A stretch of 64,000 nt of DNA from Anadara kagoshimensis (GCA_021292105.1 CM037874.1:23619534-23683533); one strand, 5' to 3'. Shown: positions 34,945-46,720, counted from the first letter of the stretch. Numbers and translations are program-made. The notes: generated from the letters alone by a model not told the origin.

Positions 34945-36042
34945 ATGACGACAACTGCGACATCCGCTGATAGCGAATTACGCATAGTGACAGAAGCGTT
35001 CTTGTAACAACCACGGATAGCGAATCGCGCATGGTAACAGAAACGTTCTTGTAACACCCGAGGATAGCGAATCATGCATGGTGACAGTAGCGTTCTTGTA
35101 ACACCCACGGATAGCGAATCACGCATGGTGACAGTAGCGTTCTTGTAACACCCGCGGATAGCGAATCACGCATGGTGAAAGAAGCGTTCTTGTAACACCC
35201 GCGGATAGCGAATCACGCATGGTGACAGTAGCGTTCTTGTAACACCCGCGGATAGCAAATCACGCGTGGTGACAGTACCGTTCTTGTAACACCCGCGAAT
35301 AGCGAATCACGCATGGTGAAAGAAGCGTTCTTATAACACCCGCGGATAGCAAATCACGCATGGTGACAGTAGCGTTCTTCTAACACCCGCGGATAGCGAA
35401 TCACGCATGGTGACAGTAGCGTTCTTGTAACATCCAGGGATAGCGAATCATGCATGGTGAAAGAAGCGTTCTTGTAACACCCGCGGATAGCGAATCACGC
35501 ATGGTGACAGTAGCGTTCTTGTAACACCCGAGGTTGCGAATAACGTATGGTGACAGAATCGTTCTTGTAACACCCACGGATAGCGAATCGCGCATGGTGA
35601 CAGAAGCGTTCTTGAACATCCGGGGATAGCGAATCATGCATGGTGAAAGAAGCGTTCTTGTAACATCCGCGGATAGCGAATCACACATGGTGAAAGAAGC
35701 GTTCTTGTAACACCCGCGGATAGCGAATCATGCATGGCGAAAGAAGCGTTCTTATAACACCCGCGGATAGCGAATCAAGCCTGGTAAAAGAAGCGATCTT
35801 GTAACACCCGCGGATAGCGAATCATGCATGGTGAGAGAAGCGTTCTTGTACACACCCGCGAATAGCGAATTGCGCATGGTAACAGGGGCATTCTTGTGTT
35901 GAAACCCTCGGATAGCGAATCACGCGAACGCATGGTGGCAGAAACATTCTTGTAACACCCGCTGATAGCGAAACACGCATGGTGAAAGAAGTGTTTTTTT
36001 AACACCCGCCGATAGCGAATCACGCATTGTATCAGAAGCGTT
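34945..36042. repeat. 47-bp minisatellite, array I (~23 units)
   Basis: The unit consists of gtgacagtagcgttcttgta, acacccgcggatagcgaatc and acgcatg. Units vary at a few fixed positions (gacagt/gaaaga; cgcgg/cgagg/caagg). The edges degrade towards both flanks. The array starts about 100 bases after the family M element. Confidence 0.95.
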
Positions 36043-36374
36043 TATTAAATATGGTCCTATTTAGCAGACAGTTTAAATTACTGATATTTTATATTTATAC
36101 CTATTGTGCATTATCATTATATTGTTAATTCCTATGTTACAATATCAGTACATATTAATGCATGCTGCTTGTTGTTAATATATCGTTACTCTTTATGGCA
36201 TCATTTACGAAGTAAATTTTTCTCTTTGTCATGGAAAACAATTTATATATTTATAAAACTATAGCGGAAAACTACCGATACCATGTAAACAGTACACAGC
36301 AAGATAATCCGGCAAATATTGTATTCATTCTTAATTATATTAACTTGGGTTTTTTTGTAAGCTAGGGTTTTCTA
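36043..36374. other. Spacer between minisatellite I and the large TIR element
   Basis: Shared with 52034-52400 in copy II. It ends in the target duplication gttttcta at 36367-36374. Confidence 0.6.
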
Positions 36375-36689
36375 TAGTCCGACTAATCAGCCCACTAAAC
36401 CCCCATTTTAATGTTTTGACTTTTTGGAGGTTTGTGGTCTGACAGCTTCCATTATTGAATTCTTGAAATTTCTGGCGAAAACGGCAGAAACGAAAACACG
36501 CGTCGATAATTTCCATTATTTCCTTACCTCGCTCTTGTTGACAACATGGAACACTTCCTAAAACATTATTCTACCGATCCATGCTTAATTTTTTTAATTA
36601 AAATCCAACGATAATGGTAGAAATACAAGGTTTTCTGATGTCTCTTCAGCTCTCTGTCACTTTCACATCGTGAAGACATTACTAAGAAT

Positions 36690-38274
36690 GATTCCCAAAA
36701 CACCGAGCTATCCGCCTATAGGAATATATACGCAGGAAACTAGGTTACACCCTTTTCGGGCCTCTATACCCGTCACTACTTCGAGGCCAAGTACAAATAA
36801 ATCTCTGTGTAAATGTATACGTTGCATATGAATAACATTTTTCTTATAATTAATATGGCGTGTGTCGAATCTGGCTTTACCGGTTGGTAAGTTGTCTATA
36901 TAATTTAAATATTTGTTATTCTGCACCAAAGTGTAGCGCTTTTGTCAGAAATTGCTAGCACAAAAACGAAAATAATGCGTATGCGTTGTGTCTATTGACA
37001 GTATGTCAATGTGATTTCATAGCAGAATACTTCGATTTAGGCCGTTATACTTGTATTTAGATAAAATCAGTGATAGACAGCATTCAAGAAATGGTAAAGA
37101 CTCGTTTGAAGCTTTGTCAAGAGCAGTCCTAACGCAAAGCTTTTAGACCTTAGTGTTGTGGACTGATATAACCTTTGTTACAAGATGCTAAGTCCAGGCA
37201 ATGTATAATAGTCATCATCAGAAAGGTCATTTGTATAATCGAAATCAATTTCTCCACTTTTACTATAAAATATTCTTATTTGGAGATTGTTTAATAATTC
37301 GGCAATATTCTTATTTGGAGATTGTTTAATAATTCGTCGATTTCCGTTGTATGTACATGTATGTTTCATCTTTGACATGTTTGAAGCATCAAAGATTACT
37401 GAAGGTATGATATCTTGTTTAGATAAATGATTACAGCATATGCGAACACCAGATGGTAAATTAAAAAGATACCTTATTTCACGAAAATGTCAGTTATTGT
37501 CTGAATTGGTGCACGTTTCATGACAGAAACTTTTTCTTTGAAAATAAAGCAAATGACAAGTGGCCTTAAACTGGATTGTAATGTCGTTGTATGTATAAAA
37601 CAAATATGTGTGCATGTCTTTTTTCTATTATTTTATTTGCGGCAGAAATAAATTAATTGCATTTAAACTCTAACACAAAGTAAGAGTAAAAAAGAAATAA
37701 GGCCGTAAAATATACATTTTATTAAAATAAAATAAGTTGAAAAATAAAATTGTAACTTTGGGATACCAACAACGTAAGATTTACTAGTCCCTACGTATAC
37801 CCACTACACCACGCAGGTAATTGTTGACAACAAGGGTTTATTAATATCAAATACGAGTATAGTACGGTATAAAAAGAGGTTATATTGGGGTAACTCTCTA
37901 AACATTGATTTTTACAAAACTCAGTATCAGCGCATATCTCTCCATTAACCATACTTTGCATATCTAACAGTAAAATAATGTAGATTTTATATTCAAAATA
38001 TCTTTAATGGAGAGGCATGCGCTCTATGTGTATTTATTAAAAAACATGTTGATTTCTACTGACTTATTCCATGTTTGTATAGAGTTATACGGAGCCAAAC
38101 CTAATGGATTACATGTGTTAAACATATAATGCAATATTTTACTGAAATTTTTACCAAATAAACTTTTACATAGTGATAATAGCTTTAGGTTTTTTCACTA
38201 TCAATATGTATTCAACATACTTTTAAATTTTGAATCCTATAGGCGGATAGCTCGGCGTTTTGGGTATCATCCTT
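36690..38274. mobile_element. Inner ~1.58-kb TIR element inserted in the left arm
   Basis: Left boundary: cccaaaacaccgagctatcc-gcctatagga. Right boundary: tcctataggcggatagctcg-gcgttttggg. These are inverse complements with one mismatch. Removing it restores the left arm of the outer element to match the right arm across the junction (acattactaa|tttgcattgacc). Minus-strand open frames at 36708-36929 and 37178-37378 are not recognised. Confidence 0.75.
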
Positions 38275-38861
38275 TGCATTGACCAATCAGATCGCGCGTT
38301 GCATTTGGATGGTGAAACTCGCAGTTCTATCTTTAGAAAGCACATGGTGATGTTTATTTACATTGGTAATTCGCGTTATTAAGGATATTTTACATGGTGT
38401 TTAATACATGTGCTTACAAAAGGTAACATTGAATTGTATTCAAAATATTTAGAATTTATATGTAGACTTTCAAATAGAGTAGTCGTGATCTTCTCTATAT
38501 ATTTTTATATTCTTGACCCCTCTCATTTTTCTGAACTAGTAACCTAGAAATATTATTCCAGTAATTTTGGAGAGAAAAATTAAGCACCTCACTGTATATA
38601 TGTATGTTCACGCAAAATGCAGTTAAAATTGAACTCTATGACAAAATTTACAGTGTGGTCGGGATGAATATAAGAGAATTAATTTTAATGACCTTGCGGA
38701 CAAGTACTCTTGTGTTGAACTTTATATATTACAATTGGTTTAAAAACTTATAATTCTACGATCAACAAAATATTGGACAAAACTTGACAGCATTTCAGGA
38801 GAACATGCAAGTCCCAGATATGATAGAATATTACCCAATTTGAAAGAAAAAATAATTTAGA

Positions 38862-39692
38862 TCATAGGCGTAGGAGGGTTTTTAATATTGGGGTGGGGCA
38901 AACCGAAGCTATGTCTATGTCCTGCCGCAGGTACGACCTCGTGCCTATGGCACGAGGCGGGGAGAGTATGGGTGCTAAACCCCTCGCATAGGTGGGGGTC
39001 CAGGGAGCCTTCCCCGGAAAATTTTCAAAACTAAGCCCTGGATAGACGCATCTTCAATGTATTTTGCAGCGTTTTGATAGATTAAAATACTGTGATATCA
39101 AGGCAAGATTAAAAACAATAACCGTATGACACAAGTTCCATAATCAACCCTCTCATTGGAGATGGATAAGGGGGTACCCCAGAAAATTTTGCAGCGTTCT
39201 GAGTGAGAGACTGAAAAGCAGTGAAATATTAAGACAAAATTGTACAAATAACTGCATGACATAATTAAGTCCAATGATTAATTTTCAAACGTACGCTACT
39301 CAACTCACGACTTCTGGCTACATGGAGATTAAGGTTTGGTGCCATATAAATAAACTAATTAACCACACCAATCTACATTTACCTTTGATGTACATCATTA
39401 AGCTGGCCATGGGCCTATCATTGATATAATTCTCAACCCCCCCCCCCCCTTTCAAAAAATCCTGAATCCGCCCCTGCCATTGGAGATGCTGCGAGCCGTT
39501 TCTAAGGATGAATTTCAAAACGCCTTTTTACAAGTATATAATGAAATTGATAATTGATTGGTTACCAGATGGACATTTCCTGTTAAAGCTTTTGGTTTTT
39601 TTAGCACTTACACTATAAACATAAACTATGATACAAAATTTCACACAAGATATTGCGGGGGCCTGCCCCCCCCTTGCTTCTACGCCTATGTA
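38862..39692. mobile_element. Nested TIR element with hAT-like ends
   Basis: cataggcgtaggagg at the left and cttctacgcctatg at the right are inverse complements over about 13 bases. Inside are G-rich and C-rich stretches and the motif tcctgaatccgcccctg near 39460, a common terminal pattern in hAT-type repeats. Possibly two overlapping fragments. No transposase. Confidence 0.45.
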
Positions 39693-40536
39693 GATATAAA
39701 CGAGCCGAAAAAAAACATGAGAAATCTTCACTGCAATATTAGTACATATGTCTTCACATGGTATTGATAAAATAACTAACATAATATGTTATACGCGTTA
39801 AAAAAATTAATAGTGCGAATCGTTAAACATTGCCATGTGCTTTCTAAAGATAGAACTGAGAGTTTCACCATCCAAATGCAACGCGCGATCTGATTGGTCA
39901 ATGCAAATTAGTAATGTCTTCACGATGTGAAAGTGACAGAGAGCTGAAGAGACATCAGACAACCTTGTATTTCCACCGATATCGATGGATTTTAATTAAA
40001 AAAAATTAAGCATGGATCAGTAGAATAATGTTTTAGGAAGTGTTCCATGTTGTCAACAAGAGCGAGGTAAGGAAATACTGGAAATTATCGACGCGTGTTT
40101 TCGTTTCTGCCGTTTTCGCCAGAAATTTCAAGAATTCAATAATGGAAGCTGTCAGACTACAAACCTCCAAAAAGTCAAAAAATTAAAATGGGGGTTTAGT
40201 GGGCTGATTAGTCGGACTAGTTTTCTAATTCTTTTTTAGCATTTAGATCGCACGTGAACATTGTTCAATTGTATTTACGAAATTACCTTCAACGGTCGCA
40301 AATTTAAAGGTATATTTTGTGGTTTATTCCTTTCAAAAGCTCCGGCACGCCTATACTCTTTTGTTCTGTCAATTAATTAACCAACCTGTGTTGGCTAACT
40401 GGTAAAGGGGACATAACTTCTGAAACTTTACCTTACGAATCAATAATTGCCATGTTATCTTGCTTTGTATTGGTTTCTCCTAATTGCCTGTAGTATGATA
40501 TTAACTTGGGAATTTGGTGTATTGCGTTATGGAATG

Positions 40537-40640
40537 ATCTGCCTTAAGCTTGTACTAATGTTGCATGCAATCCGGGCATCTTTAAGGTGCTAATTTACCG
40601 AGATGTCAGTCGCAGACAACATAAACCATATTTCACCCAA
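40537..40640 (-). repeat. SINE type 2 body fragment
   Basis: gatctgccttaagcttgtac, atctttaaggtgcta and gatgtcagtcgcagacaa align with the body of the SINE at 11930. Copy II has the same fragment at 52708-52812. Confidence 0.55.
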
Positions 40641-42118
40641 AGTGGGAAGCGTTCTTTTGCGCCAAGTACATATTTTAGAGATATCATTTCCACCAATGAT
40701 TTTAATTTCTGGTGTTTTAATTTAAACAGAATGTGGAGGTCTTCTGTGCCAGTCTGTCTGTACAGGTGATTCATGTTATGGAATCAATCATATAGCATGG
40801 ATCTTAGTGGAAATTAAAAAGTTGGAAGCTAACAGGAAAACCAATAATCCTAATTGAAGAACACATTATTTGTCCCCAGCCCAGATAAAGGAGAAGAAAA
40901 GTAAAAATTATCGTTCATATGTCCATCGCACTCTCAATAAAGTAAGACAGTTGAGTAACATATTGGCGCAAAAGGAATAAGGTATTTCAAAAAGTTGTGG
41001 CGGAAATGATATACTGGCGCAAATAGGTTGTAGCGGAAAATGACGCTAAAATGACGTAAACGGAAATCAACCATACAAAAATGTTAAAGCATAATTAAAC
41101 CCATTAAGCGGCTTTTTTTATTATTATTACTTTTTTTGCTTGGATTGGATTAATGGAGTTTCACGCCTCAGTCAAGATTGTTCACGTATATCGAGGCGGT
41201 CAGTTCAGGAATGATGAAGAGAACTAGAAAGACATTCGATCTAAAAATGTATCGTTTTTTTCCAAATTTTACACAACCAGTGTTAGCATACTGGATCTGC
41301 TTCTCGTAACATATCTTCGTAACATCACATGTACACATAACTGTCCTCAACACAAAACACCATTTGTTTCAGTTGTGATCAAGTGGTTCTTAAACCCATA
41401 CCTTTAATCATCAATTTTAATTATCATGAGTTACCTCTCTTACTACAATAGAAAATATAACTTTATATTTGTTTTTACTCAAAGACGGTCAGAACGCCTC
41501 ACACTGTGTGGGGTCAAATCCAAGTCGAGACATTATATATTGTCAGATCACTTGCTCAAAGACCGATTGTTTTTCCGGACAGCGCAGAGGTTTTCACCAC
41601 TATCCATGAAGTAAGTGAAAGACTTAAACTCCGTTTCGCTTTTCAGACCAAAACCGTTGTTTAAAACTCCATTCCACTTAATTCTAAACCAGGATCCGCT
41701 TGATATCAGAGGAGTAAGACAATGACGTAAAATATTTTTGATGAGCTTTTTATTTTCAAAACAAAATTTGAATGTTAAGTTTCAAAATTTTAAAAGATAT
41801 AAAAGTTATTTATAAAAAGGACTGTCTCTAAATATTATAGATGAACAATAATGCCTGTTTTTTTACTATCGATCCAAGCGGAAGCACCAGATTACCGCAT
41901 ATCGGATTTAATAAGTTAATAATGAATTATTTATAATCAGATAATTTAATATAACATCATTGTGGGTTTTCTTCAATTATAATTTATACACATTAGCCGT
42001 TGGCAGTAATATAAACACAGTACAGACATACAGCCAGTCGAATAAATTAAACATGACAAATTCCAGCTTCAAAAAATGTACATCGTTATCAAAGGATGAT
42101 GATACAATGTGCTGTATT

Positions 42119-42120
<2 letters not shown>
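40641..42120. other. Upstream region of Kv-B
   Basis: Nearly identical to 52813-54290 in copy II. It contains a 62-codon open frame (41426-41614) preserved in copy II (53592-53780) with one residue changed. The frame ends next to a donor-like atgaagtaagtg, so a 5' UTR exon of Kv-B is possible but not shown. Confidence 0.45.

Positions 42121-42162
<42 letters not shown>
42121..42162. repeat. (CA)n microsatellite
   Basis: Uninterrupted ca repeats, longer in copy II. Confidence 0.95.
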
Positions 42163-42166
<4 letters not shown>

Positions 42167-42520
42167 CACAAAATCGATAAAACTAACACAGCATTTTACT
42201 GTTAAATATTTAATGAACATAGAAAAGGAGGACGAGCGAGTTTAAACATTTACAGGGGAATGTTTTGGCGAAACTATGATTAAGAGGACTATTAATTCCA
42301 GATCGATCCTTGTCGGAAACAAGCTAGTTTTTTGTTCATGGATGAGATAGAAGAGCATTATTGATCCAGGATATATCATACTAAGTTATCTGGTTAATTA
42401 ACTTATATATATACAATATATATATACACATGATCTAGATATTTTTACACATATCACCGAACAGAAAGTGCATTTGTTGTTTCATGCTCTTCTGGAAATC
42501 TCACGATAGATACTGCTGCT

Positions 42521-42982
42521 ATGGAACTTGTCACATTAAATGTTGGAGGCACCATGTTTGAAATCACCAATGAATGTTTGAAATCTTTTCCGGAAACTCG
42601 TTTATCCAACTTGTCGAGTTCATCTCCGGAATTCATTAAAGAAAGAAAGCAATACTTCTTCAACAGAAATCCGGAAGTGTTTAACTCCATCTTGGATTTG
42701 TATAGGACCGGAAGTTTGCATTTACCTACAAACATATGTGGCGCCACTTTGCGGAATGAATTAGAATTCTGGGAAATTCCCATTGAATATCTGTCAGAAT
42801 GTTGTATTAAAACATACTTTAAATACGACAGTGATGTAGAGAAAGTTGAGGAAATAAACAGGGTGTTCGGTTTGAATGACACGGGGTACTCTGAAGAGGA
42901 ATGTCAGAACAGTAAATGGACAAGGTTCAAGAGAAACGTATGGGTATTCATGGATCAGCCGACATCATCATTACCGGCAAAG

Positions 42983-43034
<52 letters not shown>

Positions 43035-46000
43035 TCTGCACTTACCCTTCTGGAGCACCTGGTCTTACTAACCTGGTGAAAGTTCCCGTGTTTAACTTAA
43101 TTCGTCAGTTTTAATTTATCATAGCTAAATTGCTTTAGGATTGTGGATTGGCCATGAACTGTATGTTTGTCTTTAATTTAAGTACATGCTAGTCTCATTG
43201 ATTCATGACAGGTGCATTTTTGTAACGTTTTATTATTTATTGTATTGGCGATATTTTTATCACTGATATTTAAGGCACTTATATAAGGCATAAATTCGAT
43301 AAAATACCGTTGTCAATTTAAACTTCTAGTAATTATATTCTAATGCTTTTTGTCAAGTACCCGGATTTTATTTGAACATTCCTACTACTGCAAGAAAAAC
43401 GTGAACTTCTACTTAAGGCGAAGTAGTTGATGGTCAAAAGAGGTAAAATGTATAGAAAACAAGCGTTGTATGCTGGTATTCTGATGGCTAACTTTAATGG
43501 AATAATTTCTGTCTGTGTTTCAGATTACAATTTAAGTTTCTTATATTTTCTCTCTTTGAGCATTTGGTGTAACCAACTAGTAGCTGATTTGAATAAGCTT
43601 AGACAATAAGCATCTCTTTTATGAGCAAACATTATTGGGACAATAGTGTTATTTCTATTTACAATCCGTGTTCTATTTCAAACTTAATCATAAGTTTTAT
43701 TTCTCGCATCAAGAAAAATCAATACCAGAAACCAAAATATGCAAAGTTAATATTGCTTTCTAGGGAATATTTTGATGATGATTTGATGTTGCTGACAGCT
43801 AATTGAAGACAAATTTTGTCCTTTGTGTATTTAAAATCTAATTCTATTGACTGAAAAGATAGACTGTTTGAGCTTGTTGTAGCCGAATAAACCGTGTACT
43901 TGGCAACAGTCAATGCTGTCACGGACATCAAGAAGTTGTCATGCAATCTGTTTATTATTACTAGTACATCCATTACCAATAGTTTTATACTCGTCCGAAT
44001 TTCTTTGTCCTTTTGTCTTGTTCTCTTGTTTCTTTATTGTGTAATTTCTTGATATTCGTAGTAATTTCAGTTCTTTACAGTAATAACTACATCTGTTCTA
44101 AGTATTAAGTCGCTCAGTAAGTGGGAAGTCCTCGTGGGTTTAAACTCCGACCGGTTCTGACCCAAGACTTGAAACTGTTTTGTTCGCCAAGCACTCAGCA
44201 TCAGGAACTGAAAGTCACGGTTCTTTGTGATGGGAACTTAAAATAAGCGAGGTCTCGTGTCACGGTGGGTCCGGAACGATAAAGAACCCTGCTGTATAAT
44301 GCCATCATCGCAACGCATAGGCTAGATCTCTGCATCTTCGCCTATAGCTGGCGACGTCTCGATATAAATGAAATATTCTTGACTGAGACTTTAAACACCA
44401 TTACTCAACTCTAAGTCTTTAGTAATCGTTCTGTGAAATACCTACATTCAAAATAAGCGTTGTAGTAAAAACAGTCGGTAAGACAAATATTTCATTATTT
44501 CCTCGCCTCGCGTGTATGCTGTTTTGGCCATTTTTCCCATCCTTCTGCACATGCAAACGTGATAAATAAATCAATGCGTAGGCCGGTTTGGCGTTTCCCC
44601 TGAAGCACATTCGCACATAATGATCCAAATGTTTAGTGTTCATAGTGTTCATGTTTTTGCTTATTTTAAAAAAATGTTTATAATTTACTTAACTATATTA
44701 TTTCGTTTTCTTCCTTGCGTTGACTGTTGCCAAGAAACTGTTTTCAGTTGCAAATTTTCGTCATTTATTTTCAGTTCAGTTATTAGTAAGTGTCATATAA
44801 CACTTTTTGAATGATTTTATGATTAAATTTAAAAAAAGTGGTATATTACCGTAAGTTCTAGCATTTATCATTTGATATTTTTATTCATTGTTGTATGTAC
44901 TGAAATATTTGTCGATTCATGACGTGAGTGTCGTCTAAAATAAGTCTAAACATGATCAAATTACAATTACTAATTTTATTGATTGCTATATGTTCAATTG
45001 TATTTTAAAGCACTGGAGAGATATCAATTTAAACGTATAGTGTCTTTGATGTTATGTTGTATGTTTCGGTTAAAAATACATTTCCTTTTTACACCGATTG
45101 CTTTTGAAGGTTTTTATGGTCGTCAAACAAATGTTATCTCATGTAACAGGAAAGAGAAAAACTGCAGGGTCGGACCGGGGATCGAACCCGGGACCTCTCG
45201 CAGTATAGGCGAGTGCTCTACAACTGAGCCTTCCTTTTTTCGAGTCAACTCACTTAAATCGAAACGACCAGGTTTCACCCGGGACCAACCTGTTGGTTGG
45301 CCACTTCCCAGGGTCGGACGAGCCCCCAAATGTAACAGAAAAGAGAAAAATGCAGGGTCGGACCGGGGATCCAACCCGGGACCTCTTGCACTATAGGCGA
45401 ATGGTCTACCACTGAGCTATCCAGACCGCTACACTCATAACAAATGTGTCAATTCTAGGCGGGTCAGGTATTCTGATTGGGTTGCAAGCAGAAATAGTGT
45501 GAATCTACTTTATCACAGTTGACGATGTTAAGTCGGGGCTGTCAAGTAAATCTTATGTTAAAGTCAAACAACATTGACTTTAGCGCTTGACCTTTCATTT
45601 AAACATTTATTATGGTCCAGTGCATTTAGTTATAGGGAAACAGATGTTTATTTTGGCTGCACCATGTGCCACGTGCGTTGTTAATGTATTTACTGAGAAC
45701 TCTAACACTACCCATGTATTAGATGGGCCCTTCTGTATGAGTATTCATAATGAAAGTTCAAACGAACAGGTCAATGTTGTTTGCCTATACAATCTTCTAT
45801 TGCAGATGTTTGGGGTTTTATTTATGCTAGTTGTATCACTCTCAGTGGTAATCAACGCCATGGAAACGGTTCCGGAATTCCGACAACAGATATACACAGA
45901 CGAAGAACTAAAACATCTGAAGAACATATCAGGTCTACCTAGTATTTACAATCACATTGACCTTGAGAATGAAAAAATGAAATGGTCAGTAAATTCATTT

Positions 46001-46720
46001 CTAGTGGATTGGATTTATTATCTCGAAATATGTTTTTTCACTTTTTTCACATTAGAGTTTATAGTACATTTTTCATTTTGTCCAAATAAAAGTACATTTT
46101 TCTGTAATTTTCTTAATTCTCTAGACGCCATATTATGTGTTACCATGTGGACTATTTTAATTCTTTACCACGCTATGGATAAAGACTACACAATTATGTT
46201 ATCAAACAAATACACTGGGTTTTTATTCATGGTTTCAGCCTGCATTACAGCATTAAGACTTTTAAAAATGTTTCGATTTTTAAAGAACTTTCCTGGTTTA
46301 CACCTGTTGTATATGTCCATTAAATGGAACATTAAAGATTTGGTGATACTGTTTTTAACATTTATTTCAATATGTTGCCTTTTCGGAATTGTAATATATG
46401 TTTGTGAATTTTATGAAAAAACTACATTTCCAAACATATTCATAGGTATATGGTGGGCTGTAATCACCATGACAACGGTTGGATATGGAGATTTTTATCC
46501 AAAATCAGTTCCGGGTTATATTGTTGGAATTGTGTGTGCAATATGGGGTATGATGTTTCTCGCCATGCCCATAGCGCTATTGTCTTCGAGTTTCAACGAG
46601 TATTTTAAACGCTATAACGACAGGAAAAAGTTCCACGCCTACAAAAATAGTCAGGGTGTATTTTGCCAAGAGAGAATGGACATTTCAACGCTTCATGTAT
46701 GCCATGTGCCAAACGCTTGA
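42521..46720 (+). CDS. Kv-B: Shaw/Kv3-like voltage-gated K+ channel subunit, complete
   Basis: Exons 42521-42982 and 45806-46720 join in phase 0 (AAG|gtaagc ... attgcag|ATG) to give 458 residues. Exon 1 is the same length as in Kv-A (154 codons), and the intron sits at the same place, just before S1. T1 carries HX5CX20CC (H67, C73, C94, C95). S1 is at about 155-173, S2 at 232-246 and S3 at 258-277. S4 (ALRLLKMFRFLK) has R305, K308, R311 and K314, with Ala299 and Thr302 at the two outer positions. The filter is TVGYGD (378-383) and the gate is PIA (409-411) rather than PVP. It is a clear but distant paralog of Kv-A in the same orientation. In copy II the aligned start is an ATG 15 bases upstream (MDTAAMEL), which here reads ATA, so I start at the next Met. 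A (CT)n tract begins 5 bases after the donor, and a MITE ends about 12 bases before the acceptor. Confidence 0.88.
42988..43031. repeat. (CT)n microsatellite at the Kv-B splice donor
   Basis: Begins immediately after gtaagc of the donor. A Penelope tail follows at 43032-43180. Confidence 0.95.
43032..43180 (+). mobile_element. Penelope-like tail in the Kv-B intron
   Basis: cttacccttctggagcacct, ggtcttactaacctggtgaa and ttaacttaattcgtcagttt match the family tail in plus orientation. The copy II counterpart is at 55196-55345. Confidence 0.75.
44104..44412 (+). repeat. SINE type 1 in the Kv-B intron
   Basis: Full-length-like copy with ctgacccaagacttgaaac, cgccaagcactcagcatc, cgcctatagctggcgacgtc and the end aaacaccattactcaactc. 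The B box is degraded (gggtttaaactccg). The copy II counterpart is at 56284-56597. Confidence 0.85.
45150..45430 (-). repeat. tRNA-derived SINE, type 3: two tRNA-like heads in tandem
   Basis: On minus, two tRNA-like units share the B-arm ccgggttcgatccccgg (the second with one change) and a gctcagt-gtaga D-arm. One is at about 45427-45349, the other at 45230-45165. In the first-listed unit the acceptor ends ggtctgg and tccgacc still nearly pair. The other has a perfect ctcgc/gcgag anticodon stem. Linker and adjacent aacaggaaagagaaaa repeats show this is a mobile SINE, not a tRNA cluster. The copy II counterpart is at 57078-57366. Confidence 0.75.
45561..45793. mobile_element. MITE family M abutting the Kv-B exon 2 acceptor
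   Basis: Left end gtcaaacaacattgactt; right end aggtcaatgttgtttgccta-tac. The interior matches 9560-9725 (gtattagatgggcccttctg vs gtattggatggaccctccta). It ends about 12 bases before the exon, so the branch-point region of the intron is probably MITE sequence. Its frame is open into the exon, which gives a false 73-codon extension. Confidence 0.8.

Larger units (their letters stand above)
36375..40219. mobile_element. 3.85-kb DNA element with ~400-bp inverted repeats, 8-bp TSD (MULE-like?)
   Basis: The left end tagtccgactaatcagccca and right end tgggctgattagtcggacta start long inverted arms. Left arm: 36375-36689 and, after an insertion, 38275-38375. Right arm: 39820-40219. Flanking gttttcta is duplicated (36367-36374, 40220-40227). 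Copies II and III of the segmental duplication have the site without the element. Very long TIRs with 8-9-bp duplications fit Mutator-like elements, but I find no transposase, so it is non-autonomous and the superfamily is inferred. Confidence 0.8.

Noticed and set aside
34938-36023. Minus-strand open frames over the minisatellite with repeated RDSLSAGVTRTLLSPC-like peptides (also 51237-51965 and 63012-63744)
   Set aside because: The 47-bp unit is not a multiple of 3 and simply lacks stops in several frames. No start context, splice sites or conservation beyond the DNA repeat.
42454-42882. 142-codon open frame on minus over Kv-B exon 1 (and 54629-55057)
   Set aside because: Antisense shadow of the T1 exon. 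The sense strand has a clear domain and splice donor.
45587-45805. N-terminal 73-codon extension of Kv-B exon 2
   Set aside because: It is the interior of a family M MITE, also present at 9560-9760 without any channel. The exon begins after attgcag at 45805.
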